NCBI RefSeq assembly: GCF_014836945.1
Contig: NZ_JACSPX010000003.1
Span: 243,166 to 307,165 of the forward strand
DNA: 64,000 bases
Reading direction: 5' to 3'
Origin: Microbacterium commune
Lineage (GTDB): Bacteria; Actinomycetota; Actinomycetes; Actinomycetales; Microbacteriaceae
Shown: positions 45,064-55,417 of the stretch, piece after piece
Numbering within the stretch: the first letter of the stretch is position 1
How the letters are laid out: every line of letters begins with the position of its first letter
Made by a program: the position numbers and the translations under genes
Notes under the pieces: model-generated
Seen by the model: only the letters and a program-made list of their open reading frames with translations
Database searches by the model: none
What the model was told of the DNA's origin: nothing

Positions 45064-46323
45064 ATGACGCAGACGACCAGCCCTCCGAGCGCCGGCGACC
45101 GCGGTCTCGCCGCCCGCGTCTCCCTCGGCAGACGGTTCACGCCGCCGACGACGGAGTTCGTGCTCATCGCGTCGACCGCCCTGGTGCTGACCGTCTTCGG
45201 ATGGGTGATGGTGCTCTCCGCCACCAGCGCGAGGCCCGACCCGTGGGACGGCGCGCTCAAGCAGGGGATCTTCGCGATGCTCGGCATCCCGCTGATGCTG
45301 CTGATCAGCAGGATGCCCGTCGCCTTCCTCGGACGGATCGCCTGGCCCGCGCTGATCGGCGCGACCGCGCTGCAGCTGCTCGTGTTCGTGCCGGGCCTTC
45401 GCGTGTCGTCGTACGGCAACACGAACTGGGTGAACATCGCCGGTTTCCAGCTGCAGCCCTCTGAATTCCTCAAGCTCGCCCTCGCCCTGTGGATCGCGTT
45501 CGTGCTGCTGCGCAAACGCGCGCGCCTGGGCATCTGGCACCACGTGTTCATCCCGGTCGTCCCGGTCTCGATCATGGCCATCGGCACCGTGATCGGCGGG
45601 GAGGACCTCGGCACCGCGATGGTCCTCGTGCTGATCGTGCTCGGGGCCCTGTTCTTCGCCGGCGTCAAGCTGCGACTGTTCATCCTTCCCCTGATCGGCG
45701 GCATCGTGGCCGTGCTCGGCTACGCGCTCACCAGCGAGAACCGGATGAAGCGCATCCTCTCGGCGTTCAACCCCGAGTCCTGCGACCCGACGAGGGAGTG
45801 CTACCAGGCGGTGCACGGGATGTGGGGCATGGCCAACGGCGGGATCTTCGGCGTCGGCCTGGGCAACTCGCAGGAGAAGTACGGCTGGCTGCCCGCCGCG
45901 GAGAACGACTACATCTTCGCGATCGTCGGCGAGGAGCTCGGCCTGATCGGCTGCGTTCTGGTGCTCGCGCTGTTCGCGGTGTTCGCGATCGGCGTCTTCC
46001 GCATCGTGCGCCGCTCAGCCGACCCCTTCGCGCGGGTCGCCGCCGGCGGCATCGGGGTGTGGATCCTGGGGCAGGCGCTCATCAACATCGGCGTCGTGCT
46101 GCGAGTGTTCCCGGTGATGGGCGTGCCGCTGCCGTTCATGTCGCAGGGCGGCAGCGCGCTCATCTCGGTTCTCGCCGCATGCGGTGTGCTGCTGGCCTTC
46201 GCACGCACGCTCCCCGCCGCAGAGTCCGATGACCGCGCTCACCCGACGCGCCGGCGGGTCGCGACGACGCAGGGTAGGGTCGCGAAGAGCGATGTACTGA
46301 GCGAGCGGAGCGCGACGAAGTGA
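45064..46323 (+). CDS. ftsW: Septal peptidoglycan polymerase FtsW (SEDS)
   Basis: A 419-residue ten-helix SEDS protein. NWVNIAGFQLQPSEFLKLAL (the family QPSE motif), FGVGLGNSQEKYGWLPAAENDYIFA with the conserved glutamate and Asp-Tyr, and GVPLPFMSQGGSAL. It polymerises lipid II with FtsI. The C-terminal tail is basic. The stop overlaps the murG start by four bases (GTGA). Confidence 0.95.
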   Translation: MTQTTSPPSAGDRGLAARVSLGRRFTPPTTEFVLIASTALVLTVFGWVMVLSATSARPDPWDGALKQGIFAMLGIPLMLLISRMPVAFLGRIAWPALIGATALQLLVFVPGLRVSSYGNTNWVNIAGFQLQPSEFLKLALALWIAFVLLRKRARLGIWHHVFIPVVPVSIMAIGTVIGGEDLGTAMVLVLIVLGALFFAGVKLRLFILPLIGGIVAVLGYALTSENRMKRILSAFNPESCDPTRECYQAVHGMWGMANGGIFGVGLGNSQEKYGWLPAAENDYIFAIVGEELGLIGCVLVLALFAVFAIGVFRIVRRSADPFARVAAGGIGVWILGQALINIGVVLRVFPVMGVPLPFMSQGGSALISVLAACGVLLAFARTLPAAESDDRAHPTRRRVATTQGRVAKSDVLSERSATK

Positions 46324-47393
46324 TTTCGTATCTCCTCGCCGGCGGGGGCACCGCCGGCCACGTCAATCCGCTGCTCGCCGTCGCCGACCAGCTGCGTGAT
46401 CGCGCCGACGGCAACGTGCTGGTGCTCGGCACGAGGGAGGGGCTCGAGGCGCGCCTCGTCCCCGAGCGGGGGTACGAGCTTCTCATCGTCGACAAGGTGC
46501 CGTTCCCGCGTCGTCCCGATGGTGCGGCGGTCGTGTTCCCCGCGCGCTTCCAGCGTGCGGTGTCGCAGGTGCGTCAGCACATCCGCAGCCGCGGCGTGGA
46601 TGTCGTCGTCGGATTCGGCGGCTACGCCTCTGCGCCCGCCTATGTCGCCGCACGGCGCGAACGCATCCCCTTCGTGGTGCACGAGGCGAACGCCAGACCG
46701 GGCCTGGCGAACGTGCTCGGCGCCCGCTCGGCGGCCGCTGTGGGCGTCGCATTCGCGGGTACGCCGCTGAAGCGCGGGGAGGTCGTCGGCATGCCGCTGC
46801 GCCGCGAGATCGTCGACCTCGACCGCCGGGCGACGCGGGCCGAGGCCGCCGCCCACTTCGGCCTCGACGCGGAGCGTCCTGTGCTGCTTGTCTTCGGCGG
46901 GTCGCTGGGCGCCCTGCGCCTCAACGAGGCGATCGCGGACTCGTGGGGCGACGTGCTCTCCGCCGGCTGGCAGCTGCTGCACGCCACGGGCGAGCGCAGC
47001 GACCTGGTCGATCCGGGGGTGCCCGGATACGCCATGCGCCGGTACATCGACCGGATGGATCTCGCGTTCGCCCTCGCCGATCTGATCGTGTCGCGCTCGG
47101 GCTCGGCGACGGTCAGCGAGGTCAGCGCCCTGGGCATCCCGGCGGTGTACGTGCCGTACGCGGTCGGCAACGGCGAGCAGCGACTGAACGCGGCCTCCGC
47201 CGTCGCGGCGGGAGCCGCCGTGCTGCTCGACGACGCGACCTTCGACGGCGAGGTCGTGCGCGAGAAGATCATCCCGCTCCTCCGCGACCGCTCGCGCATC
47301 GACGCGATGGCGGCCGCGGCCGTGAGCATCGGCTCCCGCACGGGCACCGAGGACCTCATCGCGCTGATCGATCGCGCGCTCGCTGAAAAGTAG
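46320..47393 (+). CDS. murG: UDP-GlcNAc transferase MurG
   Basis: A 357-residue GT28 enzyme that makes lipid II. GGGTAGHVNPLLAVA near the N terminus, GFGGYASAPAYVAA (about 99-112), VVHEANARPGLAN, and C-terminal VSRSGSATVSEVSALG plus the IPAVYVPYAVGNGEQ UDP-sugar site. Start GTG at 46320 overlaps ftsW. Confidence 0.95.
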   Translation: MISYLLAGGGTAGHVNPLLAVADQLRDRADGNVLVLGTREGLEARLVPERGYELLIVDKVPFPRRPDGAAVVFPARFQRAVSQVRQHIRSRGVDVVVGFGGYASAPAYVAARRERIPFVVHEANARPGLANVLGARSAAAVGVAFAGTPLKRGEVVGMPLRREIVDLDRRATRAEAAAHFGLDAERPVLLVFGGSLGALRLNEAIADSWGDVLSAGWQLLHATGERSDLVDPGVPGYAMRRYIDRMDLAFALADLIVSRSGSATVSEVSALGIPAVYVPYAVGNGEQRLNAASAVAAGAAVLLDDATFDGEVVREKIIPLLRDRSRIDAMAAAAVSIGSRTGTEDLIALIDRALAEK

Positions 47394-47405
47394 ACTGGGA
47401 ACGAC

Positions 47406-48806
47406 ATGATCAGACCCGACCTCTCCCTTCCGATCCCCGACACCATCACCTCCGCGCACTTCATCGGCATCGGTGGTTCCGGTATGAGTGGGCTCGCGAA
47501 GATGTTCCTCGATGCGGGCATCCGCGTCTCCGGCTCAGACCGGGCCGACAGCGACAACCTGCGGGCACTCGCTGCCGCGGGGGCCACCGTGCACGTCGGA
47601 CATGACGCCGCGCACCTCGGCGACGCCGACACGGTCATCCACACCGGGGCGATCTGGCCCGAGAACCCCGAGTTCGTCACCGCGAAGCACCGCGGTCTGC
47701 ACGTGATCCACCGCTCGCAGGCGCTGCACTGGCTGATCGGCGGGCGCCGCCTCGTCTCCGTCGCCGGTGCGCACGGCAAGACCAGCTCGACCGGCATGCT
47801 CGTCACCGCTCTGCAGGCGCTGGGGGCCGACCCGAGCTTCGTCAACGGCGGCGTCATCGAGCAGCTCGGCGTCTCGAGCGGCACGGGGGCCGACGAGCTG
47901 TTCGTGATCGAGGCCGACGAGTCAGACGGCACGTTCCTGCTGTACGACACGGCCGTCGCCCTGATCACCAACGTCGATCCCGACCATCTCGACTTCTTCG
48001 GGTCCGAGCAGGCGTTCTACGACGCCTTCGTCCGCTTCGGCGACGAGGCGCGACAGGCCGTGGTGATCTCGAGCGACGACCCCGGAGCGCAGCGGGTGCG
48101 TGCCGGCCTCAGCCACCGCGCGGTCGTCACGTTCGGGCGCGCGGCGGACGCCGATCTGCGCATCGACGACATCGTCACCACCGGCGGCGCGTCCGCGACA
48201 CTGGTGCACAAGGGCGAGTCGGTGCGCATGCAGCTGGCCGTCCCCGGCGCGCACAATGCGATCAACGCGGGCGGCGTCGTCGCGGTGCTGCTCACGCTCG
48301 GCTACGGGCTGACCGAGGCGGCGCGCGCGGTGGAGGGATTCGCCGGGACGGTGCGCCGGCTCGAGCTGCACGGCGAGGCGCGCGGCGTGCAGGTGTACGA
48401 CGACTACTCGCACCATCCGACCGAGGTGCGCGCCGCTCTCGAGGCGATGCGCGGGGTCGCGGGCTCCGGTCGCCTGATCGCGATCCAGCAGCCGCACACC
48501 TACTCGCGCACGCAGCACATGTTCCGGGAGTTCGCCGCTGTGCTCGAGGAGCTCGCCGATCACACGGTGATGCTCGACGTCTACGGCGCGCGCGAGGACC
48601 CGGTGCCCGGGGTGACGGGAGAGCTGGTCAGCGGGGCCTTCGCCGACCAGGCGAACGTGCGCTACGTGCCCGACTGGCAGCAGGCGGCGGACTACACCGC
48701 CCGCATCGCCCGCGAGGGCGACTGCGTGGTGACACTGGGCTGCGGAAACGTGTACCAGATCATCCCGCAGGTGCTCGACGCACTGCGCCGCCCCGCCGAG
48801 GACTGA
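47406..48806 (+). CDS. murC: UDP-N-acetylmuramate--L-alanine ligase
   Basis: A 466-residue Mur ligase that adds the first L-alanine. [15 protein letters not shown] (about 19-33), ATP loop [14 protein letters not shown] (about 119-132), [11 protein letters not shown] and [11 protein letters not shown] (about 332-342). All are MurC marks. 12 bases after murG. Confidence 0.96.
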   Translation: MIRPDLSLPIPDTITSAHFIGIGGSGMSGLAKMFLDAGIRVSGSDRADSDNLRALAAAGATVHVGHDAAHLGDADTVIHTGAIWPENPEFVTAKHRGLHVIHRSQALHWLIGGRRLVSVAGAHGKTSSTGMLVTALQALGADPSFVNGGVIEQLGVSSGTGADELFVIEADESDGTFLLYDTAVALITNVDPDHLDFFGSEQAFYDAFVRFGDEARQAVVISSDDPGAQRVRAGLSHRAVVTFGRAADADLRIDDIVTTGGASATLVHKGESVRMQLAVPGAHNAINAGGVVAVLLTLGYGLTEAARAVEGFAGTVRRLELHGEARGVQVYDDYSHHPTEVRAALEAMRGVAGSGRLIAIQQPHTYSRTQHMFREFAAVLEELADHTVMLDVYGAREDPVPGVTGELVSGAFADQANVRYVPDWQQAADYTARIAREGDCVVTLGCGNVYQIIPQVLDALRRPAED

Positions 48807-48807
48807 C

Positions 48808-49839
48808 GTGCGGCGCCCGGCACCGCTTCCCGTCTCGCCCGAGGAGCCGACTCCGGACGATGTCGCCGACAGCGCATCGCCCGAACGCCGTCGCCGCCCC
48901 CTGCTGCGTTTCGGCGCGACGGGGCAGCGCGACGCCGGCACGCGGGTCGGAGCCCCCGACGTCGGCGCCCCGGATGCCGCTGATCCGGACGCTTCTGGAG
49001 TGAAGCCCGTCTCGGGCTCCGACAGCGACGGGTACGCCGTGACCGCGGTGATCGAGGACGGCGAACGCGATGCCGGGCAGCCCGCGATGCGCAGCAGCGA
49101 AGTCTGGCGCGCCGCGCGCGCACGGCGCAAGGCGCTGCGCGCCGAGATCCGTCGATTCACCCAGCGCTCCCGGCGGCGGCGTCTCGCCGTATGGGGATCG
49201 ACGGCCGCTCTGGTCGCTCTCGTCCTGGGCAGCATGATCGCGGCGTACAGTCCGCTGTTCTCGGTGGAGAAGATCACCGTCGCCGGCGCGACGAGCATCG
49301 ATCCGGCCGCCGTGCAGCGATCGCTGTCCGACCAGATCGGCGCGCCGCTCGCGCTGGTCGACGCGGACCGCGTGGCGTCGGCGCTGGCGGAGTTCCCGAT
49401 CATCGAGTCCTACGCCCTTGAGGTCCGCCCGCCGCGCGAGCTGCTGGTGCGCATCGTGGAGCGCACACCGGTGGGAGCGATCCGCGACGGCGACGCCTAC
49501 TCGGTGGTCGACGCCGCCGGCGTGGTGCTCTCGACGAGTGCGGAACGGCCCGAGAGCACTCCGGAGCTCGACATCACCGGCGGTCTCGACTCGGCCGCGT
49601 TCCACAGCGCGGGACTGGTCATGCGGTCGCTGCCCGCCGACCTGCGCGCGACGGTGACTCAGGTGCGTGCGGCCTCCGGCGATGATGTGACGCTCAGCCT
49701 CGCCGACGGCAAGACGATCGTCTGGGGGAGTGAGCAGGACTCGGCTCGCAAGGCCGCGGTGCTGGTTCGCCTGATCGCCGCCGCGCCCCAGTCGAGCACG
49801 TTCGACGTGTCGTCTCCGACCGTTCCTGTGGTGGGTTGA
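48808..49839 (+). CDS. ftsQ: FtsQ-like divisome protein
   Basis: A 343-residue protein: about 125 cytoplasmic residues (Pro/Asp-rich then basic, AARARRKALRAEIRRF), one membrane helix (about 128-148), POTRA domain (FSVEKITVAGATSIDPAAV, from about 150) and the FtsQ domain. It scaffolds FtsB/FtsL at the septum. Start is GTG at 48808, two bases after murC. Confidence 0.9.
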   Translation: MRRPAPLPVSPEEPTPDDVADSASPERRRRPLLRFGATGQRDAGTRVGAPDVGAPDAADPDASGVKPVSGSDSDGYAVTAVIEDGERDAGQPAMRSSEVWRAARARRKALRAEIRRFTQRSRRRRLAVWGSTAALVALVLGSMIAAYSPLFSVEKITVAGATSIDPAAVQRSLSDQIGAPLALVDADRVASALAEFPIIESYALEVRPPRELLVRIVERTPVGAIRDGDAYSVVDAAGVVLSTSAERPESTPELDITGGLDSAAFHSAGLVMRSLPADLRATVTQVRAASGDDVTLSLADGKTIVWGSEQDSARKAAVLVRLIAAAPQSSTFDVSSPTVPVVG

Positions 49840-49928
49840 GGGCAGATCGCGGCGACACGCCGTGTCGGTGCGCGCGCATGACGGTGTTGCGCATAGCGTC
49901 GTTGACGAGAACGCAATACCGGGAAACA

Positions 49929-49960
49929 GTTTAACCCTCTCGTTGAGGTTTAAGGTTTAT
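49929..49960 (+). promoter_or_regulatory. GTTTA repeats in the ftsZ control region
   Basis: GTTTAA at 49929-49934 and 49948-49953, and GTTTAT at 49955-49960, an AT-rich cluster in a GC-rich genome just 33 bases before ftsZ. It may be promoter or an FtsR-type binding site; nothing in sequence decides. Confidence 0.4.
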
Positions 49961-49992
49961 CCCTCGTCAGGCTCGAATAACGGAGGCCGGCC

Positions 49993-51135
49993 ATGAGCCA
50001 GAACCAGAACTACCTCGCCGTGATCAAGGTCGTCGGCGTCGGCGGTGGCGGCGTCAACGCCGTCAACCGCATGATCGAGCTCGGACTCCGCGGAGTCGAG
50101 TTCATCGCCGTCAACACCGACGCCCAGGCGCTGCTGATGAGCGACGCCGACGTCAAGCTCGACGTGGGCCGTGAGCTCACTCGCGGCCTCGGCGCCGGAG
50201 CCGATCCCGAGGTGGGCCGTCGGGCCGCCGAGGACCACGCCGAGGAGATCGAGCAGGCGCTCACCGGCGCCGACATGGTCTTCGTCACCGCCGGAGAGGG
50301 CGGCGGCACCGGCACGGGCGGCGCACCCGTGGTCGCGCGGATTGCGAAGTCGATCGGCGCGCTGACCATCGGCGTCGTGACCAAGCCGTTCTCGTTCGAG
50401 GGTCGTCGCCGCCAGAGCCAGGCCGAGGCCGGCGTCGCGAAGCTGAAGGAGGAGGTCGACACCCTCATCGTGGTGCCGAACGACAGGCTCCTCGAGATCA
50501 GCGATCGCGGCATCTCCATGATCGAGGCCTTCGCAACCGCCGACCAGGTGCTGCTCGCCGGTGTGCAGGGCATCACCGACCTCATCACCACCCCGGGTCT
50601 GATCAACCTCGACTTCGCCGATGTGAAGTCGGTCATGCAAGGAGCCGGTTCCGCGCTCATGGGCATCGGCTCGGCGCGCGGCGCCGACCGTGCCATCAAG
50701 GCGGCCGAGCTCGCCGTCGAGTCCCCGCTGCTGGAGGCTTCGATCGAGGGCGCCCACGGTGTGCTGCTGTCGATCCAGGGTGGCTCGAACCTCGGCATCT
50801 TCGAGATCCACGATGCAGCCGACCTCGTCAAGGAGGCCGCGCACCCGGAGGCCAACATCATCTTCGGAACGGTCATCGACGACAGTCTCGGCGACGAGGT
50901 GCGCGTCACGGTGATCGCCGCCGGCTTCGACGGCGGCGAGCCCGCTGCGCGGCTGGAGCCGATGGTCGTGGAGCGTCCGGCGGCCAACCCGCTGCCTGAG
51001 GTGCGCCTGGACGAGAAGGCCGCCGAGGAGCGCCCCGAGCCGGCCAGGCCGGCTGCGACGCCCGCGCCGGTGGCATCCAGCATCGAGCCGGCGTTCTCTG
51101 ACGACGACATCGACATCCCCGAGTTCCTGAAGTGA
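49993..51135 (+). CDS. ftsZ: Cell division GTPase FtsZ
   Basis: A 380-residue tubulin homologue. GTP loop GGGTGTG at 103-109, T7 loop [11 protein letters not shown] (about 205-215), and a C-terminal tail [11 protein letters not shown] that binds SepF. It builds the division ring. It has its own upstream AT-rich control region. The last four bases overlap yggS. Confidence 0.97.
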   Translation: MSQNQNYLAVIKVVGVGGGGVNAVNRMIELGLRGVEFIAVNTDAQALLMSDADVKLDVGRELTRGLGAGADPEVGRRAAEDHAEEIEQALTGADMVFVTAGEGGGTGTGGAPVVARIAKSIGALTIGVVTKPFSFEGRRRQSQAEAGVAKLKEEVDTLIVVPNDRLLEISDRGISMIEAFATADQVLLAGVQGITDLITTPGLINLDFADVKSVMQGAGSALMGIGSARGADRAIKAAELAVESPLLEASIEGAHGVLLSIQGGSNLGIFEIHDAADLVKEAAHPEANIIFGTVIDDSLGDEVRVTVIAAGFDGGEPAARLEPMVVERPAANPLPEVRLDEKAAEERPEPARPAATPAPVASSIEPAFSDDDIDIPEFLK

Positions 51136-51809
51136 CGCTCAGCGCGCGGCTGTCGGCGATAGACGAGCGCATCGCCGACGCCGCGCGCCGGGCAGGCCGG
51201 GATCCGGGTGAGATCACCCGGATCGTGGTGACGAAGTTCCACCCCGCCTCCCTGGTGCGTGAGCTGCACGAGCTCGGTGTGACCGACGTCGGCGAGAACC
51301 GCCAGCAGGAGACGACGGCCAAGCGTGCCGCTCTCGACGGGCTCGGCGTACGCTGGCACTTCATCGGCCAGGCGCAGACGAACAAGGCCGCAGCGATCCG
51401 TCGGGACGCGGACGTCGTCCACTCCGTCGATCGCGTGAAGCTCGCGGACGCGCTGCATCGGGCCGATGTCGACGGAGACCCACTGGATGTGCTCGTGCAG
51501 GTCAACCTGACCGAGGACACCGGCCGAGGCGGCAGTGCGCTCGGTGACGCCGAGGCGCTGACCGAGCACGTCCTCTCCCTCCCGTCGCTCCGGCTCCGAG
51601 GCGTCATGGCGGTCGCCCCGCTCGACGAGGAGCCGTCTCGCGCCTTCGCACGGCTGCGCGACGTCGCCGATCGCGTGCGTGCCCTCGCCCCCGCGGCCAC
51701 CTGGATCTCAGCCGGGATGACCGGAGATTTCGAGGCGGCGATCGACGCGGGCGCGACACACCTGCGGATCGGTTCCGCAATCACAGGACCGCGCCCCGAC
51801 CGGGGTTAG
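51132..51809 (+). CDS. yggS: YggS-family PLP-binding homeostasis protein
   Basis: A 225-residue alanine-racemase-like barrel. Lysine in [11 protein letters not shown] (about 32-42) for [22 protein letters not shown] (about 75-85), and [23 protein letters not shown] near the end. It keeps PLP and vitamer levels in balance. A GTG start overlaps ftsZ by four bases; the usual dcw order is ftsZ-yggS-sepF. Confidence 0.92.
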   Translation: MTLSARLSAIDERIADAARRAGRDPGEITRIVVTKFHPASLVRELHELGVTDVGENRQQETTAKRAALDGLGVRWHFIGQAQTNKAAAIRRDADVVHSVDRVKLADALHRADVDGDPLDVLVQVNLTEDTGRGGSALGDAEALTEHVLSLPSLRLRGVMAVAPLDEEPSRAFARLRDVADRVRALAPAATWISAGMTGDFEAAIDAGATHLRIGSAITGPRPDRG

Positions 51810-51852
51810 CCTTTCAACCAGACCAGCCCGAACGTTCGAACCGGAGGACACG

Positions 51853-52326
51853 ATGGGTAACCCGCTGAAGAAGACCATGGTGTATCTCGGCCTCGCCGAC
51901 GAGGAAGAGGTCTATGAGGAGGAGGCCGCGCCGACGCCGGCCCGAGCCACGCGTGAGAAGCACGAGGTGATCGAACGCGACGAGACCGCACCGGCCCCCG
52001 TCACGCCGCTGCGTCGTCCGACGGCTGTTCGTCAGCCCGCGGCGGGCTCGGTCAACGAGATCCTCACCGTGCACCCCAAGCAGTACCGCGACGCGCAGAT
52101 CATCGCCGAGAACTTCCGCGAGGGCGTGCCGGTGATCATCAACCTGTCGCAGATGAGCGACGCCGACGCGCGCCGTCTCATCGATTTCGCCAGCGGGCTC
52201 TCGCTCGGTCTGTACGGCCGCATCGAGCGCGTCACGAGCAAGGTCTTCCTGCTCTCGCCGGAGAACATCGCAGTATCCGGCCAGGGCGGCCTCGCGCAGG
52301 CGGATTCCGCCTCGTTCGACTCCTGA
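51853..52326 (+). CDS. sepF: SepF cell division protein
   Basis: A 157-residue protein. N-terminal membrane-binding helix ([16 protein letters not shown]), an acidic linker, then the globular domain with [29 protein letters not shown] (about 69-97, split here) and [13 protein letters not shown]. It ties FtsZ to the membrane and takes the role of FtsA in Actinobacteria. Confidence 0.95.
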   Translation: MGNPLKKTMVYLGLADEEEVYEEEAAPTPARATREKHEVIERDETAPAPVTPLRRPTAVRQPAAGSVNEILTVHPKQYRDAQIIAENFREGVPVIINLSQMSDADARRLIDFASGLSLGLYGRIERVTSKVFLLSPENIAVSGQGGLAQADSASFDS

Positions 52327-52329
52327 TCC

Positions 52330-52629
52330 GTGGGAGCGATACTCAGCATCATCGGCGGCATCGCCGAGCTCGTGCTGACTCTGTACGTGCTCGTGCTGAT
52401 CGCGCGGCTCGTGCTCGAGTACATCCCGCTGTTCAACCGGTCGTGGCGTCCGAAGGGGGCCGGGCTGGTCGCGGCGGAGCTCGTGTACACCGTGACCGAC
52501 CCGCCGATCCGCTTCTTCCGCAGGCTCGTGCCGCCGCTGCGCCTCGGGACGATCGCGCTGGATTTCGGGTTCATGCTGACCATGCTCAGCGTGTTCATCC
52601 TGATGGCGGTCGTCCGGGCGCTGACCTGA
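52330..52629 (+). CDS. YggT-family membrane protein
   Basis: A 99-residue protein with two membrane helices (about 4-27 and 75-97) and the family motif FNRSWRPKGAG...YTVTDPPIRFFRRLVPP. Position after sepF is conserved in Gram-positives; its function in shape or salt tolerance is not settled. Start is GTG at 52330, three bases after sepF. Confidence 0.85.
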   Translation: MGAILSIIGGIAELVLTLYVLVLIARLVLEYIPLFNRSWRPKGAGLVAAELVYTVTDPPIRFFRRLVPPLRLGTIALDFGFMLTMLSVFILMAVVRALT

Positions 52630-52671
52630 GCGACTGAGCGCGCGAGCGTCGCGCCGCTCAGACTGGGGGAC

Positions 52672-52677
52672 TATGCT
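52672..52677 (+). promoter_or_regulatory. -10 box for wag31
   Basis: TATGCT; the transcript would have a leader of about 90 bases before wag31. No strong -35 seen. Confidence 0.45.
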
Positions 52678-52772
52678 TGGCTCCCAGACGCGCGCCCCGG
52701 GTACGCGTCGAATGAACCACACCGCCGGCTCTCAGCGACTGGCAACCGAACTCATCGAAAGAGGAGCCACCC

Positions 52773-53336
52773 ATGGCACTTACCCCGGATGACGTCGTCC
52801 ACAAGGAGTTCCAGCACGTCCGATTCAAGGATGGCTTCGACCCCGAAGAGGTCGACGACTACCTCGACGAGATCGTCGTTGAATGGCGCAAGACCATCGA
52901 GGAGAACAACGAGCTGAAGGCCAAGCTCGCGGCGTACGAGTCCGGCGAGAACGCCCCGGCTCCCGCCGCAGCGCCGACGCCCGCTCCCGCTCAGGCCGCC
53001 GAGGGATCGCCCGTCGGCACCTCCGCCGGCATAATCGAGCTCGCCCAGCGTCTGCACGACGAGCACGTCGCCGAGGGTGAGGCCAAGCGCAAGCAGCTCA
53101 TCGAGGAAGCCGAGACCGAGGTCGCACGCATCCGCACCGAGGCCGAGGCGAAGCAGCGCGAGGAAGCAGCGCGACTCGAGCGCGAGCGCAACATGCTCGA
53201 GGGTCGCATCACCGAGCTGCGCGAGTTCGAGCGCGACTACCGCGGCAAGCTCCGCGCGATGATCGAGGGGCAGCTGCGCGACCTCGACCAGAAGTCCTCG
53301 ACGGACTCGACGCCCGTCTCCGCCATCGGCCTGTAG
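52773..53336 (+). CDS. wag31: DivIVA homologue Wag31
   Basis: A 187-residue polar growth protein. The N-terminal DivIVA motif LTPDDVVHKEFQHVRFKDGF is at 3-22, followed by a short coiled coil, an Ala/Pro hinge (about 54-75) and a long coiled coil (about 85-175, rich in E/R/K). It marks the poles and guides the wall machinery in Actinobacteria. It has its own promoter and GAAAGAGGAGCC before the ATG. Confidence 0.95.
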   Translation: MALTPDDVVHKEFQHVRFKDGFDPEEVDDYLDEIVVEWRKTIEENNELKAKLAAYESGENAPAPAAAPTPAPAQAAEGSPVGTSAGIIELAQRLHDEHVAEGEAKRKQLIEEAETEVARIRTEAEAKQREEAARLERERNMLEGRITELREFERDYRGKLRAMIEGQLRDLDQKSSTDSTPVSAIGL

Positions 53337-53343
53337 GTCACCT

Positions 53344-53925
53344 TTGGCAGGACGTCGTCCCCTTCGTCGGTCGGCGGCCGGCATGATCGTCGCGTCTCTC
53401 GCGGCCGTCGTGCTGGTCGCCGATCAGTCTGTGAAGCACCTCACCATCGAGAACCTGCCGAAGCATGAGGCTGTGCCCGTGCTCGGTGAGTTCCTGCAGC
53501 TCTACTACATCCGCAACTCCGGCGCCGCGTTCTCGATCGGCGCGGAGGTCACCTGGATCTTCACGATCGCCATGGCCGTCGTGGCCGGGATCATCGTCTG
53601 GAAGGCGTTCCAGGTCCACTCCCGCCTCTGGGCGGTGGTGCTCGGGTGCCTGCTCGGCGGTGTGCTGGGCAATCTCACGGATCGGGTGCTGCGCGAACCC
53701 GGATTCGCCGTGGGCCACGTCGTCGACATGATCTCGATGCCGTGGATGCTGCCCGCGATCTTCAATGTCGCCGACATCTTCATCGTCTCGGGGATGATCT
53801 CGGTCGCCCTGCTCGTCGTCTTCGGGCTGCGTCTCGACGGTACGCGCGAGCGCGATCATGCGCAGAGTGCGGATGACGCGACGCAGAACGGCCACGAGGG
53901 CGCCGCCGCGTCAGCGGAGATCTGA
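53344..53925 (+). CDS. lspA: Lipoprotein signal peptidase
   Basis: A 193-residue four-helix membrane protease. Catalytic Asp residues lie in GNLTDRVL and FNVADIFIV, and VADQSVK and NSGAAFSI are the other family motifs. It cuts signal peptides off lipoproteins. The start is TTG at 53344, seven bases after wag31. A hydrophilic C-terminal tail is extra. Confidence 0.92.
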   Translation: MAGRRPLRRSAAGMIVASLAAVVLVADQSVKHLTIENLPKHEAVPVLGEFLQLYYIRNSGAAFSIGAEVTWIFTIAMAVVAGIIVWKAFQVHSRLWAVVLGCLLGGVLGNLTDRVLREPGFAVGHVVDMISMPWMLPAIFNVADIFIVSGMISVALLVVFGLRLDGTRERDHAQSADDATQNGHEGAAASAEI

Positions 53926-53927
53926 CC

Positions 53928-54860
53928 GTGCAGTCCCGCAGTCTTCCCGTCCCCGACGGGCTCGACGGTCAGCGCGTCGACGCCGCCCTGGCCAAGATGC
54001 TCGGTTTCTCGCGCACCTTCGCGGCCGAGGTCGCGGAAGCGGGCGGTGTCACCCTCGACGGCGTCTCGCTCGGAAAGTCGGATCGACTGCGTGCGGGCGG
54101 CTGGCTCGATGTGAGCTGGTCGCCGAAGGAGGAGCCGAGGATCGAGCCCATCGCGGTGCCCGAGCTCGGGATCGTCCACGACGATGACGACATCGTCGTG
54201 GTCGACAAGCCGACCGGCGTCGCCGCTCATCCCTCGATCGGGTGGGAGGGGCCGACCGTGGTCGGTGCTCTCGCCGCGGCGGGATTCCGCGTCGCGACCA
54301 GCGGAGCGCCCGAACGTCAGGGGGTCGTGCACCGCCTCGACGTGGGCACGAGCGGTCTCATGGTCGTGGCGAAGACCGAGAGCGCGTACACCGTTCTCAA
54401 GCGCGCGTTCAAGGACCGCACGGTCGAGAAGATCTACCACGCTGTGGTGCAGGGGCATCCGGATCCGCTCGCGGGCACGATCGATGCGCCGATCGGCCGC
54501 CACCCCAACCACAGCTGGAAGTTCGCCGTCGTGCCGGACGGCAAGCCGTCGGTCACCCACTACGAGACGCTCGAGGCGTTCCCCGGCGCCTCCCTGCTCG
54601 AGATCCATCTCGAGACGGGCCGCACGCATCAGATCCGCGTGCACATGGCCGCGCACCGGCATCCCTGCGTCGGCGATCCGCTCTACGGCTCCGACCCGAC
54701 CCTGTCGGCCAGACTCGGTCTCACCAGGCAGTGGCTGCACGCGCATCAGCTCGCCTTCACGCATCCGACGACCGGTCAGTGGGTGCGGTTCGACTCGCCT
54801 TATCCCGCGGACTTCCGTCACGCGCTCGACGTGCTGGATCCGGGTCGCGACGCGGACTGA
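53928..54860 (+). CDS. rluD: 23S rRNA pseudouridine synthase RluD-like
   Basis: A 310-residue enzyme: S4 domain (about 12-60) then the pseudouridine synthase domain with [16 protein letters not shown] (about 140-155), the catalytic Asp, and [15 protein letters not shown] near 228. It acts on 23S rRNA. It shares the usual lspA-rluD order, two bases apart; the start is GTG. Confidence 0.92.
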   Translation: MQSRSLPVPDGLDGQRVDAALAKMLGFSRTFAAEVAEAGGVTLDGVSLGKSDRLRAGGWLDVSWSPKEEPRIEPIAVPELGIVHDDDDIVVVDKPTGVAAHPSIGWEGPTVVGALAAAGFRVATSGAPERQGVVHRLDVGTSGLMVVAKTESAYTVLKRAFKDRTVEKIYHAVVQGHPDPLAGTIDAPIGRHPNHSWKFAVVPDGKPSVTHYETLEAFPGASLLEIHLETGRTHQIRVHMAAHRHPCVGDPLYGSDPTLSARLGLTRQWLHAHQLAFTHPTTGQWVRFDSPYPADFRHALDVLDPGRDAD

Positions 54861-54872
54861 CGCGACTCGACC

Positions 54873-55355
54873 TCAGGCTCTGACGCGACCGCCGCGGAAG
54901 GTCGCCGGGTCGTCCTCCGCCATCGCCAGAGCGATGCTGCGCACATGCGCATGGTCGACGTCACCCATCGCCGCCAGGTCGTAGAAGCCCACCTCGGTCA
55001 GCTCCCCGTCGGCTGGGTACGGGTCGCCCGAGACCCAGGTGCAGCGGAAGACCAGATCGAGGTAGTCGACCTGGTCTCCGTTGGCGTAGGTCACCCGCGG
55101 CATCTGCTGCACCAGCGCAAGACGGTCCACCGAGACGACGACGCCGGCCTCTTCGAGGCACTCGCGCGCGGCGGCGTCGGCCGGTTCCTCCCCGGGTTCG
55201 ACGATGCCCGAGATCGCCTGCCAGGCACCGTTGTCGGCGCGCTTGCCCAGCAGCACCTTCTCGTCGCGGAAGACGATCGCGGTGGCGCCGACCAGGGGCA
55301 GTGGTGCGGTGCCGATGTGCTTCCGCAGCGCGAGGACGAATTCAGGAGTGGCCAT
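54873..55355 (-). CDS. Nudix hydrolase
   Basis: A 160-residue Nudix protein. Box G50x5E56x7R64E65xxE68E69xG71 is complete (GIVEPGEEPADAAARECLEEAGV). It removes a nucleoside or phosphate group from a nucleoside diphosphate derivative; the substrate is not known. N-terminal extension (MATPEFVLALRKHIG) occurs in a subgroup. Convergent with rluD; divergent from dnaE1. Confidence 0.88.
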   Translation of the reverse strand: MATPEFVLALRKHIGTAPLPLVGATAIVFRDEKVLLGKRADNGAWQAISGIVEPGEEPADAAARECLEEAGVVVSVDRLALVQQMPRVTYANGDQVDYLDLVFRCTWVSGDPYPADGELTEVGFYDLAAMGDVDHAHVRSIALAMAEDDPATFRGGRVRA

Positions 55356-55417
55356 GCCGTTCAGCGTATCGAGGGCGCGTCGACGCGGGCGTCGGAGGGG
55401 CCTCGTAGACTCGATGC

